From Stutzerimonas stutzeri SDM-LAC (lineage in GTDB: Bacteria; Pseudomonadota; Gammaproteobacteria; Pseudomonadales; Pseudomonadaceae), in assembly GCF_000235745.1 (NCBI RefSeq), contig NZ_AGSX01000013.1:1-64000 (forward strand): a stretch of DNA of 64,000 nucleotides, written 5' to 3'. The position numbers and the translations under genes are program-made. This document shows, in pieces, positions 47,136-57,726 of this stretch (its first letter is position 1; every line of letters begins with the position of its first letter). The notes beneath the pieces were generated by a model. It was not told the origin of the DNA, searched no databases, and saw only the letters and a program-made list of their open reading frames with translations.

Positions 47136-48646
47136 CCTTACGTCAATCGATGGCAGGGCTGCATACCTGGGGCGGGCTGCTGCCCAGCTGGTTGCTATTC
47201 GTGATTCTGTTTGCCGGCACGCTGGCCTGTTTCGACAAGGAAATCGAGCGCTGGATGCGTCCGGCGTTGCACGTGCCCGCAGCCAGCAGCATCGATGCTG
47301 ACAACGTTCGGCGCTGGCTGGATGCCAATGTTGAGGGCCCCTTGCATGCCTACTGGCTGCACGGTCCTACCGACCGCGAACCTTACTGGAAGCTGGGTTG
47401 GGAAAAAGACGGTACGGGCGAACGTGGGCGTGCCGTCTTCGACCCCGCCACCGGCAAACCCATGCCGGAAACCCTCGGTGGTGAGTTCTTCTTCACCCTG
47501 CACTACAACCTTCAGGCGGGCACGATCGGCATGTACATCGTCGGCCTGGCCGGCATGTTCATGCTCGTTGCGCTGGTATCAGGAATCATCGTTCACAGGC
47601 GTATTTTCAAGGACTTCTTCACTCTCCGGCCGCAAGCCAACGGCCAGCGTGCCTGGCTCGATGCGCACAACCTGTTCGGAGTGATCGGCCTGCCCTTCCA
47701 TCTGGTACTGGCCTATACCGGCGTCGCCATTTTTGTCGCGACCTACATGCCAGCTGGAGCGATGGTGGCCTATGACAGTAACCCGCTGGTCTTTTTCGAA
47801 GAGGTCCAAGGTGGCTTTCACCGCAACGAGATGGACAAGCCCGCCGGTGAACTGACCTCTCTGGATGGTTTGATAAACGATGCCCGTCAACGCTGGAATG
47901 GCGGCGAGCCGGGCTGGTTGATCGTCGAGCACCCGTTCGACGCCTCGGCAGTGGTCAGCATTCGCCGGCTTGACCCTTCACGCATCGGCTCACCACAGGA
48001 CACCCTGAATTACGACGCAACCACTGGCGAAATGCTCAAGCAACAGCAGGCACCCACCAGCTACGAGGCTTATATGTGGATGGTCGGTTTGCATATGGCG
48101 CAATTCGGTGGGCAGATTGTTCGACTGTTCTACGGACTGATGGGACTGGCCGGCTGCGCAATGCTGATCGCTGGCTCAGCGGTCTGGCTGCGCAAGCGTG
48201 AAGCTCGGCAGATCAAAGGGCTAAAAGTAGTTCGTGCCCTCAACGGAGCGGTCTTTTTCGGACTGCCCATCGCATCGCTGACACTGCTCTGGGCCAACCG
48301 TCTGTTGCCGGACACCCTGCCCGACCGGGCGGCAGTCGAAGGTTGGTGCTTCGCCTTGAGCTGGCTGGCAGTGGCAGCCTTCGCATGCATCAGGCCTGGC
48401 CAACCAGCACGGACCACCCGTCAGTTGTTTGCAGTACTGGCGATTCTTGCTCTTGGACTGCCCGCACTGAACGGCATCGTAGCTCCGCAAGGCAACCTTG
48501 TTGCGAGCCTGACACGGGGCGATATAACGCTCTTCGGCATCGACCTGGTATTGCTGACCGTCGGGTTGGTGTGTGCCTGGCGAGCTGCTGCTCAGCACGA
48601 GGCGCGGTCGGCCCGTGAACGGCGCATGCAGGAGGTTTCACCATGA
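47132..48646 (+). CDS. PepSY-associated membrane protein (periplasmic ferric reductase-like)
   Basis: A 504-residue membrane protein. GTG 47132 is preferred, with GGAGGAG just upstream and a four-base overlap with the gene before. It shows LHTWGGLLPSWLLFVILFAGTLACFDKEI (first helix with conserved His and Trp), LVALVSGIIVHRRIFKDFFTLRP, HNLFGVIGLPFHLVLAYTG and a late HMAQFGGQIVRLFYGLMGLAGCAMLIAG: the PepSY-TM family. Such proteins are linked to periplasmic reduction of ferric siderophores, with His residues that may bind haem. Both neighbours fit the same module. Confidence 0.87.
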   Translation: MTLRQSMAGLHTWGGLLPSWLLFVILFAGTLACFDKEIERWMRPALHVPAASSIDADNVRRWLDANVEGPLHAYWLHGPTDREPYWKLGWEKDGTGERGRAVFDPATGKPMPETLGGEFFFTLHYNLQAGTIGMYIVGLAGMFMLVALVSGIIVHRRIFKDFFTLRPQANGQRAWLDAHNLFGVIGLPFHLVLAYTGVAIFVATYMPAGAMVAYDSNPLVFFEEVQGGFHRNEMDKPAGELTSLDGLINDARQRWNGGEPGWLIVEHPFDASAVVSIRRLDPSRIGSPQDTLNYDATTGEMLKQQQAPTSYEAYMWMVGLHMAQFGGQIVRLFYGLMGLAGCAMLIAGSAVWLRKREARQIKGLKVVRALNGAVFFGLPIASLTLLWANRLLPDTLPDRAAVEGWCFALSWLAVAAFACIRPGQPARTTRQLFAVLAILALGLPALNGIVAPQGNLVASLTRGDITLFGIDLVLLTVGLVCAWRAAAQHEARSARERRMQEVSP

Positions 48647-48966
48647 CGCTACTCGCATTTGCGTTGGCTTACGTGGGCATGCTTGCGCTGTGCTTGGCGA
48701 TGCCTCGTCATCATCGTCAGTTGTTCGATCGCGCACCGAGCCCACTACGGCAGCGTGGGCTGCGCCTGCTGGCAGGCGCATTGCTGATCGTCATAGTCAT
48801 GCTGGATGTGGAAGCGCTGGGAGTGTCGATAGGCCTGATAGTCTGTTTTGGCCAGCTGATGTGCGCTGGGCTACTGGTAGGCCTGATGCTCGCCTGGCGT
48901 GAGCGCATGGCACTCCCCATGGGCGCCGCGCTAAGCGTGATGGGAGCGCTGAACGTTTTGGTGTGA
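48643..48966 (+). CDS. DUF3325 small membrane protein
   Basis: A 107-residue protein with three predicted membrane helices (LLAFALAYVGMLALCLAM, LRLLAGALLIVIVMLDVEALGVSIGLIVCF, MGAALSVMGALNVLV). The MPRHHRQLFDR turn after helix 1 is characteristic of DUF3325. It overlaps the PepSY gene by four bases and completes the DUF3649-PepSY-DUF3325 module seen in iron-uptake clusters. No siderophore receptor is in the window. Confidence 0.8.
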   Translation: MTLLAFALAYVGMLALCLAMPRHHRQLFDRAPSPLRQRGLRLLAGALLIVIVMLDVEALGVSIGLIVCFGQLMCAGLLVGLMLAWRERMALPMGAALSVMGALNVLV

Positions 48967-49038
48967 GCTGATCGTATTGACCTCGAGTCGATGACGTTCA
49001 TCACATCGACTTGACCCGCACTCGGGCAAAGCAGAATA

Positions 49039-49054
49039 CTGTATCCATATACAG
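49039..49054 (+). promoter_or_regulatory. LexA (SOS) box of the imu operon
   Basis: CTGTATCCATATACAG is a perfect CTGT-N8-ACAG LexA box, 23 bases upstream of the imuA ATG at 49077. It predicts DNA-damage induction of imuA-imuB-imuC. Confidence 0.93.
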
Positions 49055-49076
49055 TATTCTGGATTTGCTGTTCATC

Positions 49077-49694
49077 ATGTCCTCCGTTGTCTCCCTTGAT
49101 CGATTGCTCGATGCACGCCGCCTATGGCGCGGCCAGCCCAGCGTCGTCTCGACTAGTAACCAGCCAACCGGACATCCCACACTCGACGCTGCTCTGCCCG
49201 GCGGGGGATGGCCGGATGCAGCCCTAAGCGAGCTGCTGATCGCCACCACCGGGATTGGCGAGTTACGTCTGCTATGGCCCACCCTGGCACGTCTGACTGC
49301 TGCTGGCGAACGGGTGGTACTGATCGCTCCGCCCCATTTGCCCTTCCCTCATGCCTGGCTCGCTGCTGGCGTCGACCTACGCCAACTCAGCCTTGTTCAA
49401 GCGCAAGGACGGGACGCCTTGTGGGCGGCGGAACAATGTCTGCGTTCAGGGAGTTGTGGTGCTGTGTTGTGCTGGCCTCAGAAAGCCGATGATCGTGCCT
49501 TGCGTCGTTTGCAGGTGGCCGCCGAGACCGGACAGACACTGGCCTTCGCCTATCGCTCTTTGCACGAAGCCGTAAATCCCTCTCCAGCGGCACTGCGCTT
49601 GGCAGTCGAAGCTCAGCCAGCTCAAGTGCGTGTACTCAAATGCCGCGGCGGACTGGCACCCGTCCAGCCGATTTCTGCCGTGGGATGGCAGTGA
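49077..49694 (+). CDS. imuA: Translesion synthesis-associated protein ImuA
   Basis: A 205-residue RecA-like (SulA-related) protein. ATG 49077 is chosen because it lies 22 bases after the LexA box; the longer frame would cover that box. Visible: PTLDAALPGGGWPDAALSELL and the RecA-fold core (LIAPPHLPFPHAWLAAGVDL). ImuA partners with ImuB and ImuC in the mutasome and modulates RecA in other species. The imuB start follows closely. Confidence 0.92.
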   Translation: MSSVVSLDRLLDARRLWRGQPSVVSTSNQPTGHPTLDAALPGGGWPDAALSELLIATTGIGELRLLWPTLARLTAAGERVVLIAPPHLPFPHAWLAAGVDLRQLSLVQAQGRDALWAAEQCLRSGSCGAVLCWPQKADDRALRRLQVAAETGQTLAFAYRSLHEAVNPSPAALRLAVEAQPAQVRVLKCRGGLAPVQPISAVGWQ

Positions 49695-49696
49695 CG

Positions 49697-51109
49697 ATGC
49701 TCTGGGCCTGCATCCTGCTGCCGCAATTAGCCATGGACGGTGTGCTACGTAGCCGCACCGATGCCGACGCGCCACTGGCACTACTGAGCGGTACGCCACA
49801 GCGCCGCGTGCTACAGGCTGTCAATCCGGCGGCACGATTACTGGGGCTAAAGGCAGGGCAATCTTTGATAGCCGCCCAAACGCTAACTCGGGGATTCGAG
49901 ACGGCCGAATATGACCTGGCTTCAATCGAACGTTGGCAGCAATTCCTCGCCGCCTGGGCCTACGGCTTCAGTTCGCAGGTCAGCCTGCATTACCCACGCT
50001 GTCTACTTATGGAAGTGCAGTCGAGTCTGGGCCTGTTCGGCCCCTGGCCTCGTCTTGAAGCGCGCTTGAGGACAGAGCTGAGTGCGTTGGGCTTTGGGCA
50101 TCGCATTACCCTGGCACCCAATCCTGCAGCTGCGAGGGTACTGGCCAACGTGCACGACGGTTTGGCGGTAACGGATACCCCAAAGCTGCATCAGGTACTG
50201 GCTGACCTTCCGGTGGATCGTCTCGGCTTGCCCCGCGATGTCTCGAGTGCCCTGGCGCGAATGGGGCTACGTACTTTCAAGCAATTGCTGGCACTGCCTC
50301 GGGACGGACTGGCGAAGCGCTTTCCCGCAGAGGCGCTCAGACATCTCGATACCCTGCTGGAGCATCGCCCGCTGGGCATGAATTTCTATCGTCCGCCTGA
50401 CCGCTTTGATGCGCGTATCGAGCTGAACTTCGAGGTCGAGTCCCACCAGGCGCTGCTATTCCCGCTGCGCCGCCTGACCGTCGATCTCGCCGCCTACCTC
50501 GCGGGCCGCGACAGCGGGGTTCAACGCTTTACCTTGCACCTGGAGCACCGCAGTCTGCCCGAAAGCCTTTTACCGGTCGGCCTGCTCGGCGCGGAGCGAG
50601 ACCCGGCCATGTTGTTCGAGCTGACTCGCGGTCGCCTGGAGCACTTGCAGCTTCCAGCACCGGTGCTGGCAATACGGTTGATTGCAGAGCAGTTGCCGAC
50701 ATTCGTGCCCGAACATCGCGAACTCTTCGATGAGCGACCGCAGCAGTCATTACCATGGGAACAGTTGCGCGAGCGGTTGCGAGCCCGATTGGGCGACGAT
50801 GCAGTACAGGGGCTTGCTGCTCGTGCCGACCATCGCCCCGAATGCGCCTGGCGACCGCAGCATGCGTCCCACCTGGAAGCGCCACTTTCGGGAGGCCCCC
50901 GCCCCGGCTGGCTGCTGGCAGAGTCGAAACCGCTCCACGAAGCCTCATTGCGCATCTTGTCAGGGCCTGAGCGTATCGAATCGGGTTGGTGGGACGGAGG
51001 CGATGTGCGCCGCGACTACTATTTGGTGGAAACCCGGGCGGGCCAACGCGGATGGGCCTTTCGCTCAGTCACGGGAGGGCCGCTGATGTTGCACGGCTGG
51101 TTCGGATGA
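49697..51109 (+). CDS. imuB: Y-family polymerase-like mutasome hub ImuB
   Basis: A 470-residue protein related to Y-family polymerases but with the catalytic acids missing (start [17 protein letters not shown] instead of the DxD of active members). ImuB acts as the hub that binds the beta clamp and recruits ImuA and ImuC. A clamp-binding-like QQSLPW lies at about residue 360. ATG 49697 starts the recognisable domain; ATG 49685 is an alternative. Its stop overlaps the imuC start by four bases. Confidence 0.9.
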   Translation: MLWACILLPQLAMDGVLRSRTDADAPLALLSGTPQRRVLQAVNPAARLLGLKAGQSLIAAQTLTRGFETAEYDLASIERWQQFLAAWAYGFSSQVSLHYPRCLLMEVQSSLGLFGPWPRLEARLRTELSALGFGHRITLAPNPAAARVLANVHDGLAVTDTPKLHQVLADLPVDRLGLPRDVSSALARMGLRTFKQLLALPRDGLAKRFPAEALRHLDTLLEHRPLGMNFYRPPDRFDARIELNFEVESHQALLFPLRRLTVDLAAYLAGRDSGVQRFTLHLEHRSLPESLLPVGLLGAERDPAMLFELTRGRLEHLQLPAPVLAIRLIAEQLPTFVPEHRELFDERPQQSLPWEQLRERLRARLGDDAVQGLAARADHRPECAWRPQHASHLEAPLSGGPRPGWLLAESKPLHEASLRILSGPERIESGWWDGGDVRRDYYLVETRAGQRGWAFRSVTGGPLMLHGWFG

Positions 51110-54100
51110 CACCCGATTACGCAGAGCTGCACTGCCTCTCGAACTTCAGCTTTCAACGGGGCGCCTCCAGTGCCAAAGAGCTGTTCGAACGCGCTGCACT
51201 CCAAGGCTATAAAGCCTTGGCAATCACCGATGAATGCACGCTGGCCGGCATCGTCCGTGCCTGGCAGGCGTCCAAGGAAACAGGCCTGCCGCTGATTGTC
51301 GGCAGTGAGATGCAGATCGAGAACGGTCCGAAGCTGCTCATGCTGGCCGAGAACCTGCTTGGGTATCAGCGCTTGTGCCGGCTCATTACCTGCGCCAGAC
51401 GTCGCGCCGAAAAAGGCCAATACCAGCTGCTGGGCGATGACCTGAACGAGCCTCTGGAGGGACTGTTGGCCATCTGGCTCACCCACGAGCCCGATGCTGA
51501 CGCCGAAGGTCTCTGGCTGCACGAACGCTTTCCAGGACGCCTCTGGTTGGGTATCGAACTGCATCGCGGGCCGAACGATGAAGCGCACCGGCATCAATTG
51601 CAGGCACTGGCCGCGCGCGTGGGCATACCCGCGGTGGCTTGTGGCGATGTGCATATGCACGCCCGCGGCCGGCGCGCTCTGCAGGATTGCATGACTGCGA
51701 TCCGCCATCACCTGCCTGTAGCCGAGGCCGGACGTTACCTGTTTCCCAACGGCGAACGCCACCTGCGTCGGCGCGAGGAACTGGCCCAGCTCTATCCGCC
51801 AGAGTTGCTTGCAGAGACGCTGCGTATCGCCGAGCGTTGTCAGTTCAGCCTCAACGAGCTCAGGTATCAGTACCCACACGAGCTGGTGCCCAGCGGTCAC
51901 GATGCCAGTTCATGGCTGCGCAAACTGGTAGAAGACGGAATGAGATGGCGCTGGCCTGCAGGCGTGACGGAAAAATCACGTGCGCTGGTTGAGCATGAAT
52001 TGCAGCTGATTACAGAGCTGCATTACGAGAGTTACTTTCTCACCGTCCACGATATCGTCCGCTTCGCCCGTGAACGCCATATCCTGTGCCAGGGTCGGGG
52101 TTCGGCAGCCAACTCGACGGTGTGTTTCGTACTGGGCATCACCGAACTCGACCCTTCGCATAGCCGGCTTTTGTTCGAGCGGTTCCTCTCGCGCGAGCGC
52201 AATGAGCCACCGGACATTGACGTGGACTTCGAGCACGAGCGCCGTGAGGAAGTGATCCAGTATGTGTTTCGCCGCTACGGCCGCAATCGCGCCGCACTGA
52301 CTGCGGTGGCCAGTTCCTACCGCGCCACTGGCGCACTGCGTGACGTGGCCAAGGCGCTTGGCCTGCCGCCTGATCAGATCAATGCCCTGGCCGAATGCTG
52401 TGGACGCTGGAGTGAGCATGTACCCGATGACGCACGGCTACAGGAAGCGGGCTTCGATCCCAGCAGCCCGGTGTTGCGCCGGGTCCTGGTGCTGACCAGT
52501 GAATTGATCGGCTTCCCTCGTCACCTGTCACAGCATCCGGGCGGCTTCGTCATTTCCGAGTATCCGTTGGATACCCTGGTGCCGGTCGAAAATGCCAGCA
52601 TGGCCGACCGTACCGTGATCCAGTGGGACAAAGACGATCTCGACGTGGTCGGCCTGCTCAAAGTCGATGTGCTGGCGCTCGGCATGCTCAGTGCGCTGCG
52701 CCGCTCCTTCGATCTGATAGCTCGCTATCGCGGCACGCAGTGGACCCTTGCCACACTGCCCAAGGAAGACCGTCCGACCTACGAAATGATCAGCCGCGCC
52801 GACACCGTGGGCGTTTTCCAGATCGAGTCGCGCGCACAAATGGCCATGCTGCCGCGGCTTCGTCCCAGAACGTTCTACGATCTGGTGATTCAGGTAGCCA
52901 TCGTACGGCCCGGGCCGATTCAGGGCGATATGGTTCACCCCTACCTGCGTCGGCGCAATAAAGAAGAGCCGGTGGAGTATCCGTCCGAAGAGCTGAAGCC
53001 GGTGTTCGAGCGCACCCTTGGCGTACCCCTGTTTCAGGAACAGGTGATGGAGCTGGCAATCGTCGCCGCCCAATACACCGCCGATGAAGCCGACAAGCTG
53101 CGCCGCGCCATGGCCGCCTGGAAGCGGCACGGCAGTCTTGAGCCGCACCGCGTGAAATTGAGTGAACGCATGCTTGCCCGCGGCTACACCCTAGAATTCG
53201 TGGCACGAATCTTCGAACAGATCAAAGGCTTCAGCAGCTACGGCTTCCCCGAATCACATGCGGCCAGCTTCGCCCTGCTCACCTATGCCAGCTGCTGGCT
53301 CAAATGTCATGAACCTGCCGCCTTCGCCTGTGCCTTGATCAACAGCTGGCCGATGGGCTTTTACAATCCCGATCAGATTCTCCAGGACGCCCGCCGTCAC
53401 GGCCTCGAAATCCGCGCGCTGGATGTTCGCCACAGCGACTGGGATTGCAGTCTCGAGCCGACCGAGACCGAGCAACCCGCAATCCGTCTGGGGCTGCGCC
53501 TGGTGCGCGGCTTTCGTCAGGAGGATGCAAAGCGCATCGAGGCGGCTCGTCAGCAGCAAGCCTTCGCCGGTATCGACGATCTATGCCTGCGCGCGCGACT
53601 GGATGCCCGGGCGCGTGAACAGCTGGCCGACGCCGGAGCGCTGAAAGGGATTGTCGGACATCGACATCAGGCTCGCTGGGCCGTGGCCGGCTTCGAGCCC
53701 CAACTGCCGTTGTTCGCTGAGCAGATTTCGACCCAGGAGGCGCCGGTGCCCCTGCCGGCGCCATCGGTTGGGGAAGAGCTGATGACCGATTACGCCACGC
53801 TTGGAACAACGCTTGGCCCTCACCCGCTGGCCTTGCTGCGTGATCAGCTCCGGAGCCGACGTTGCCGCAGTTCGCGAGAATTGACCGAGGTGGAACATGG
53901 TCGCCTTGTCAGCGTCGCGGGCCTGGTCATTGGTCGCCAGCGCCCACAGACGGCCAGCGGGGTCATTTTCGTCACGCTGGAAGACGAGTTCGGCATGATC
54001 AACGTAGTGGTCTGGCACGACCTGGCCAAGCGGCAACGACGTGTGCTGATACAGTCGCAGATGCTTCGAATCGATGGGCATCTGGAATCGGCAAACGGTG

Positions 54101-54183
54101 TACGGCACGTCATCGCCGGGCGTCTCAGCGATCTCACCCCGATGCTCACCGGGCTCGACGTGCGCAGCCGGGACTTTCAGTGA
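51106..54183 (+). CDS. imuC: Error-prone DNA polymerase ImuC/DnaE2
   Basis: A 1025-residue C-family polymerase. PHP domain first ([30 protein letters not shown]), the catalytic aspartates in [19 protein letters not shown], then [14 protein letters not shown] and a C-terminal OB domain. ATG 51106 overlaps the imuB stop (ATGA); the open frame continues upstream in imuB but has no site. ImuC is the error-prone polymerase of the SOS mutasome. It converges with the caa3 operon at 54206 with a 22-base gap and no clear terminator. Confidence 0.95.
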   Translation: MTPDYAELHCLSNFSFQRGASSAKELFERAALQGYKALAITDECTLAGIVRAWQASKETGLPLIVGSEMQIENGPKLLMLAENLLGYQRLCRLITCARRRAEKGQYQLLGDDLNEPLEGLLAIWLTHEPDADAEGLWLHERFPGRLWLGIELHRGPNDEAHRHQLQALAARVGIPAVACGDVHMHARGRRALQDCMTAIRHHLPVAEAGRYLFPNGERHLRRREELAQLYPPELLAETLRIAERCQFSLNELRYQYPHELVPSGHDASSWLRKLVEDGMRWRWPAGVTEKSRALVEHELQLITELHYESYFLTVHDIVRFARERHILCQGRGSAANSTVCFVLGITELDPSHSRLLFERFLSRERNEPPDIDVDFEHERREEVIQYVFRRYGRNRAALTAVASSYRATGALRDVAKALGLPPDQINALAECCGRWSEHVPDDARLQEAGFDPSSPVLRRVLVLTSELIGFPRHLSQHPGGFVISEYPLDTLVPVENASMADRTVIQWDKDDLDVVGLLKVDVLALGMLSALRRSFDLIARYRGTQWTLATLPKEDRPTYEMISRADTVGVFQIESRAQMAMLPRLRPRTFYDLVIQVAIVRPGPIQGDMVHPYLRRRNKEEPVEYPSEELKPVFERTLGVPLFQEQVMELAIVAAQYTADEADKLRRAMAAWKRHGSLEPHRVKLSERMLARGYTLEFVARIFEQIKGFSSYGFPESHAASFALLTYASCWLKCHEPAAFACALINSWPMGFYNPDQILQDARRHGLEIRALDVRHSDWDCSLEPTETEQPAIRLGLRLVRGFRQEDAKRIEAARQQQAFAGIDDLCLRARLDARAREQLADAGALKGIVGHRHQARWAVAGFEPQLPLFAEQISTQEAPVPLPAPSVGEELMTDYATLGTTLGPHPLALLRDQLRSRRCRSSRELTEVEHGRLVSVAGLVIGRQRPQTASGVIFVTLEDEFGMINVVVWHDLAKRQRRVLIQSQMLRIDGHLESANGVRHVIAGRLSDLTPMLTGLDVRSRDFQ

Positions 54184-54205
54184 TCCAACGCAGGCGGCAC
54201 GGCGA

Positions 54206-54469
54206 TCAACTCGCCCCGCGCGTTAGCAGATCGGCTATCGAAAGGGTGAACATGAACACCAGCCAGAACCCAGCGCCCAGCGCAAAGAAGCGAACCAGCG
54301 GCGAATGGGTGCCGAGCTGGGCCAAGCCAAACAGCACCAGCAGGGCCTGCCCGGCTGCACAGATCAAAGCGACCATCGCCCATTGTGGAAACTGAATGGC
54401 TATCGTGACGCTGATTGCCAGTAGCGCCAGCAGTCCGGCATAGATCAACACCAGTTTGCCCGCTTTCAT
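54206..54469 (-). CDS. Cytochrome c oxidase subunit IV (caa3 type)
   Basis: An 87-residue membrane protein with three helices (LVLIYAGLLALLAISVTIAI, MVALICAAGQALLVLFGL, LVRFFALGAGFWLVFMFTL), fitting the small COX4-type subunit of caa3 oxidases. ATG 54469 has GGAGGG upstream and overlaps the subunit III stop by four bases. It is the last gene of the ACIII-caa3 operon. Confidence 0.85.
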   Translation of the reverse strand: MKAGKLVLIYAGLLALLAISVTIAIQFPQWAMVALICAAGQALLVLFGLAQLGTHSPLVRFFALGAGFWLVFMFTLSIADLLTRGAS

Positions 54470-55113
54470 GCTGCCCTCCCCACCAGATAGAGCGAGGGAT
54501 AGAGAAAAATCCAGATCACATCGACCATGTGCCAATACAAGCCGACCATTTCCAGGGTGATCGCACGCTCCGGCAACTTCATATGGCCGAAATGAATACG
54601 CGCCACCATGCCCAGCACAATCACTACCGCAATGGTCACGTGGACCGCATGCAGCGCGGTGGCAAAGAAATAGATATTCATGAACAGCCGCGCCGCGGGA
54701 GCCTCGAGCGGCGATTCGTGGCCTATGCCGGGCAGCAAACCTTCATGGTATTCCCAGCCGTATTCAAAGAATTTCACCGCCAGGAATGCCAGACCGAAGA
54801 ACGCGCTGAGCAAGAGAAATTGCTGCACGCGACGGTAGTTACCCAAGCGCGAAGCCTGCACCATCAGGCTCATGCACAGGCTGCCGGTGAGCAGCAGCGC
54901 GCTGTTGAAACCCGCCAGAATCGAGTGCAGATGATGCACCGCCTCATTGACTGCCGCGGGGTGTTGCAGGCGGTAGTAGTAGATGACCAGAAACAGCGCA
55001 CCGAACATCATGATCTCGGTCGCAAGGAACAACCACATCCCCAAGAAACTAGCTTCCCGCTGCTGGGCGGCTGTCTGGTATGGCTCGGCCAGGTACCCGT
55101 CACGATCGGCCAT
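54466..55113 (-). CDS. Cytochrome c oxidase subunit III
   Basis: A 215-residue membrane protein. Family pattern: [72 protein letters not shown] and [21 protein letters not shown] at the C-terminus, as in COX3. The HxVDxxW-type [10 protein letters not shown] is diagnostic. ATG 55113 fits the family start ([12 protein letters not shown]); it overlaps subunit I by 14 bases. Part of the caa3 oxidase. Confidence 0.93.
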   Translation of the reverse strand: MADRDGYLAEPYQTAAQQREASFLGMWLFLATEIMMFGALFLVIYYYRLQHPAAVNEAVHHLHSILAGFNSALLLTGSLCMSLMVQASRLGNYRRVQQFLLLSAFFGLAFLAVKFFEYGWEYHEGLLPGIGHESPLEAPAARLFMNIYFFATALHAVHVTIAVVIVLGMVARIHFGHMKLPERAITLEMVGLYWHMVDVIWIFLYPSLYLVGRAA

Positions 55114-56725
55114 GGGTTGCCTCAGGTGGATAGTCGTACGCTTCAAAGTCGACGATCGGGGTTTCGAGGAAATTGTGCTTGGGCGGCGGTGACGAGGTGC
55201 GCCACTCCAACCCTGCCGCATCCCATGGGTCGTCATCGGCCAACGGGCCGTAACGCAACGACCACAACAAATAGCAGAACGGCATGACGTAACCTACCGC
55301 CAGCACCCCAGCACCCGCGGACGACAGCACATGAAGGAACTGAAAGTCTTCCGGATAACTGTGGTAGCGCCGCGGCATACCCAGATAACCGAGCAGGAAC
55401 TGCGGGAAAAACGTCAGGTTGAAGCCGCAGAAGATCATCACTGCCGCGATTTTGCCCCACAGCTGTGAATACATCCGCCCGGTTATCTTCGGCCACCAGA
55501 AGTGCAGCGCGCCGAAGAACCCGGCCACCGCCGCGCCAACCATGATGTAGTGAAAATGGGCTACCACGAAGTAGGTGTCGTGCACGTGGACATCTGCGGC
55601 CAGCAGCGCCAGAAACAATCCCGTGACCCCGCCGATGACGAACAGGCCAATGAAGGTCAACGCATAGAGAAAATGCGCGTCGATAGTCAGGTTGCTTTTG
55701 TAGAGCGTGGCGGTCCAGTTGTAGACCTTGATCGCCGAAGGAATGGCCACCAAGAAGCTGAGGAGCGAGAAGACCATACTGGCGTACATCGATTGCCCGG
55801 CGACGAACATGTGGTGGCCCCACACCATGAAGCCGATCACGGCGATTGCCAAACTGGAATACGCCACGAACGAATAGCCGAAAATACGCTTGTGCGCCGC
55901 TGCGGTGATCAGCTCACTCATTACCCCCATCGCTGGCAGGATCATGATGTAAACCGCCGGATGGCTGTAGAACCAGAACAGGTGCTGAAAAAGCAGCGGA
56001 TCGCCCCCCAGGCTGGGATCGAACACGCCAATACCGAACAGGTACTCCGCCGCCACCAGCAGCAGCGTAATAGCCAGCACTGGCGTAGCCAGCACCAGAA
56101 TTACCGAGGTGGCATACAGCGACCAACAGAATAGCGGCATTCGGAACCAGGTCATGCCTGGCGCCCGCAGCGTATGAATCGTGACGATGATGTTCAGCCC
56201 CGTCAGGATCGACGAGAAGCCGACGATGAATACACCTAGGATCACCGCTACCACATGCCCGTTGCTGAACATCGTCGACAGCGGTGTGTAAAAGGTCCAG
56301 CCCGTATCCACACCTCCAGCCAGCAGCGAATACAGCGTGAAGATGCCGCCGCCCACCAGCAGGTACCAGCTGAACAGGTTGAGTTTGGGAAAGGCCATGT
56401 CCTTGGCACCGATCATGATCGGAATGAGGAAGTTGCCGAAGACCGCCGGGATCGACGGAATCAGAAAGAACCACACCATGACCACACCGTGCAGGGTGAA
56501 CGTGCGGTTGTAACCGTCGGGACTCAACAGATCACCGTCGGGAGTCACCAGTTCGATACGCACCAGAGCGGCAGCCAGGCTGCCTAGAAAAAAGAATGCC
56601 GTGACACCAATCAGGTAGAGGATCGCAATGCGCTTATGGTCCGTGGTCAGCAGCCAGGTGCGTAGGCCATGCTCGTCGGCAAGGTAACTGGGCGCGCGGT
56701 CGGCCGCCGGGTTCTTCTGACTCAA
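55100..56725 (-). CDS. Cytochrome c oxidase subunit I (caa3, A2 type)
   Basis: A 541-residue haem-copper oxidase subunit I. Copper-B and haem ligands are visible in [14 protein letters not shown] (about 253-263), [10 protein letters not shown] and [16 protein letters not shown]. The D-channel Glu found in A1-type enzymes (GHPEVY) is replaced by Tyr-Ser (Y253-S254), the A2-type pattern as in the Thermus caa3 oxidase. It starts at TTG 56725, overlapping the subunit II stop by four bases, with GAGGAG upstream. Confidence 0.95.
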   Translation of the reverse strand: MSQKNPAADRAPSYLADEHGLRTWLLTTDHKRIAILYLIGVTAFFFLGSLAAALVRIELVTPDGDLLSPDGYNRTFTLHGVVMVWFFLIPSIPAVFGNFLIPIMIGAKDMAFPKLNLFSWYLLVGGGIFTLYSLLAGGVDTGWTFYTPLSTMFSNGHVVAVILGVFIVGFSSILTGLNIIVTIHTLRAPGMTWFRMPLFCWSLYATSVILVLATPVLAITLLLVAAEYLFGIGVFDPSLGGDPLLFQHLFWFYSHPAVYIMILPAMGVMSELITAAAHKRIFGYSFVAYSSLAIAVIGFMVWGHHMFVAGQSMYASMVFSLLSFLVAIPSAIKVYNWTATLYKSNLTIDAHFLYALTFIGLFVIGGVTGLFLALLAADVHVHDTYFVVAHFHYIMVGAAVAGFFGALHFWWPKITGRMYSQLWGKIAAVMIFCGFNLTFFPQFLLGYLGMPRRYHSYPEDFQFLHVLSSAGAGVLAVGYVMPFCYLLWSLRYGPLADDDPWDAAGLEWRTSSPPPKHNFLETPIVDFEAYDYPPEATHGRS

Positions 56726-57726
56726 GGTATCGTCTCCTCTGGCGTCGGGCTGTGCGGGCTGTCGGCATGCGGCTCACCTTGGCCGCCCTCCCCGACCTTA
56801 CCCAGCGACTGGATATAGGCAGTCAGGCGCAGCACGCCCTCTTCATCGATCACATTGGCAAAGCTCGGCATGATCGATTCGTAGCCGGCTACGATCTGCT
56901 TGTGCGGCAGCATGATGCTGTCACGGATATAGGCTTGGTCGGCCACGACAGAACTACCGTCCTCCAAAGCCACCCGACGGCCATAAAGCCCCTCGAGTTT
57001 TGGCGCTTTGGCCACGGCGGCCGGACCATGACAACCACTGCAACCGAACTGGCGAAACAGCACTTCACCCTGTTCGGCCAAGGACTCGCTGGCGCCGGCC
57101 TGGGAGAGCCAACGCTCGTATTCCTGTGGAGGCTGCACGATCAGCGTGGCGAGCATCTTCGAATGGTCGGTACCGCAATACTCAGCGCAGAACACCTCGT
57201 AGCGACCCGCTTCGGTAGCGTTGAACCAAAGCTCGGTATAGCGCCCTGGCAGCAGGTCCTGCTTGATGCGCAAAGCCGGGAAATAAAGGCTGTGGATGAC
57301 GTCCTGAGAAATCATGTTCAGCCGCACCGGACGCCCGACTGGCACGTGCAAGGTATTGATCTCTCGTTGACCGCCGGGATGCTGGAATTTCCACATCCAT
57401 TGCTTGGCCACCACCTGAATTTCCATGGCATCCACCGGTGGCGTGCGCACTTCATAGTAGAGCTTCGCCGAGACCAGATAGATGATCATCGAACCGATGA
57501 AGGGCAACACGATCCAGGTCATTTCGACCTTCATGCTGCCGCGCGGGCGGTGATCGCGGGGCACTTTGGTGCCCTTTCGGTAACGTATTGCGAACAGAAT
57601 GGTGAGCACGAACACCGGCACGACAAAGATTGTCATCATTCCGGTGAACGACCAGATCAGCCAGTCGATACTGCTCGCGTGTTCGGATGCGGTCTGCGGC
57701 CACAGGCGCAGAAAATCATCGTTCAT
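56722..57726 (-). CDS. Cytochrome c oxidase subunit II with fused cytochrome c domain
   Basis: A 334-residue subunit II. The start at ATG 57726 has GGAGGG upstream; a longer frame to 57921 runs into the Sco gene and is rejected. Two N-terminal membrane helices (about 20-105), then the CuA domain with [15 protein letters not shown] and [12 protein letters not shown] (Cys, Cys, His, Met ligands), then a cytochrome c domain with CSGCH (about 235-334). The fused cytochrome c makes it the caa3 type. It takes electrons from ACIII-linked cytochromes and passes them to subunit I. Confidence 0.95.
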   Translation of the reverse strand: MNDDFLRLWPQTASEHASSIDWLIWSFTGMMTIFVVPVFVLTILFAIRYRKGTKVPRDHRPRGSMKVEMTWIVLPFIGSMIIYLVSAKLYYEVRTPPVDAMEIQVVAKQWMWKFQHPGGQREINTLHVPVGRPVRLNMISQDVIHSLYFPALRIKQDLLPGRYTELWFNATEAGRYEVFCAEYCGTDHSKMLATLIVQPPQEYERWLSQAGASESLAEQGEVLFRQFGCSGCHGPAAVAKAPKLEGLYGRRVALEDGSSVVADQAYIRDSIMLPHKQIVAGYESIMPSFANVIDEEGVLRLTAYIQSLGKVGEGGQGEPHADSPHSPTPEETIP

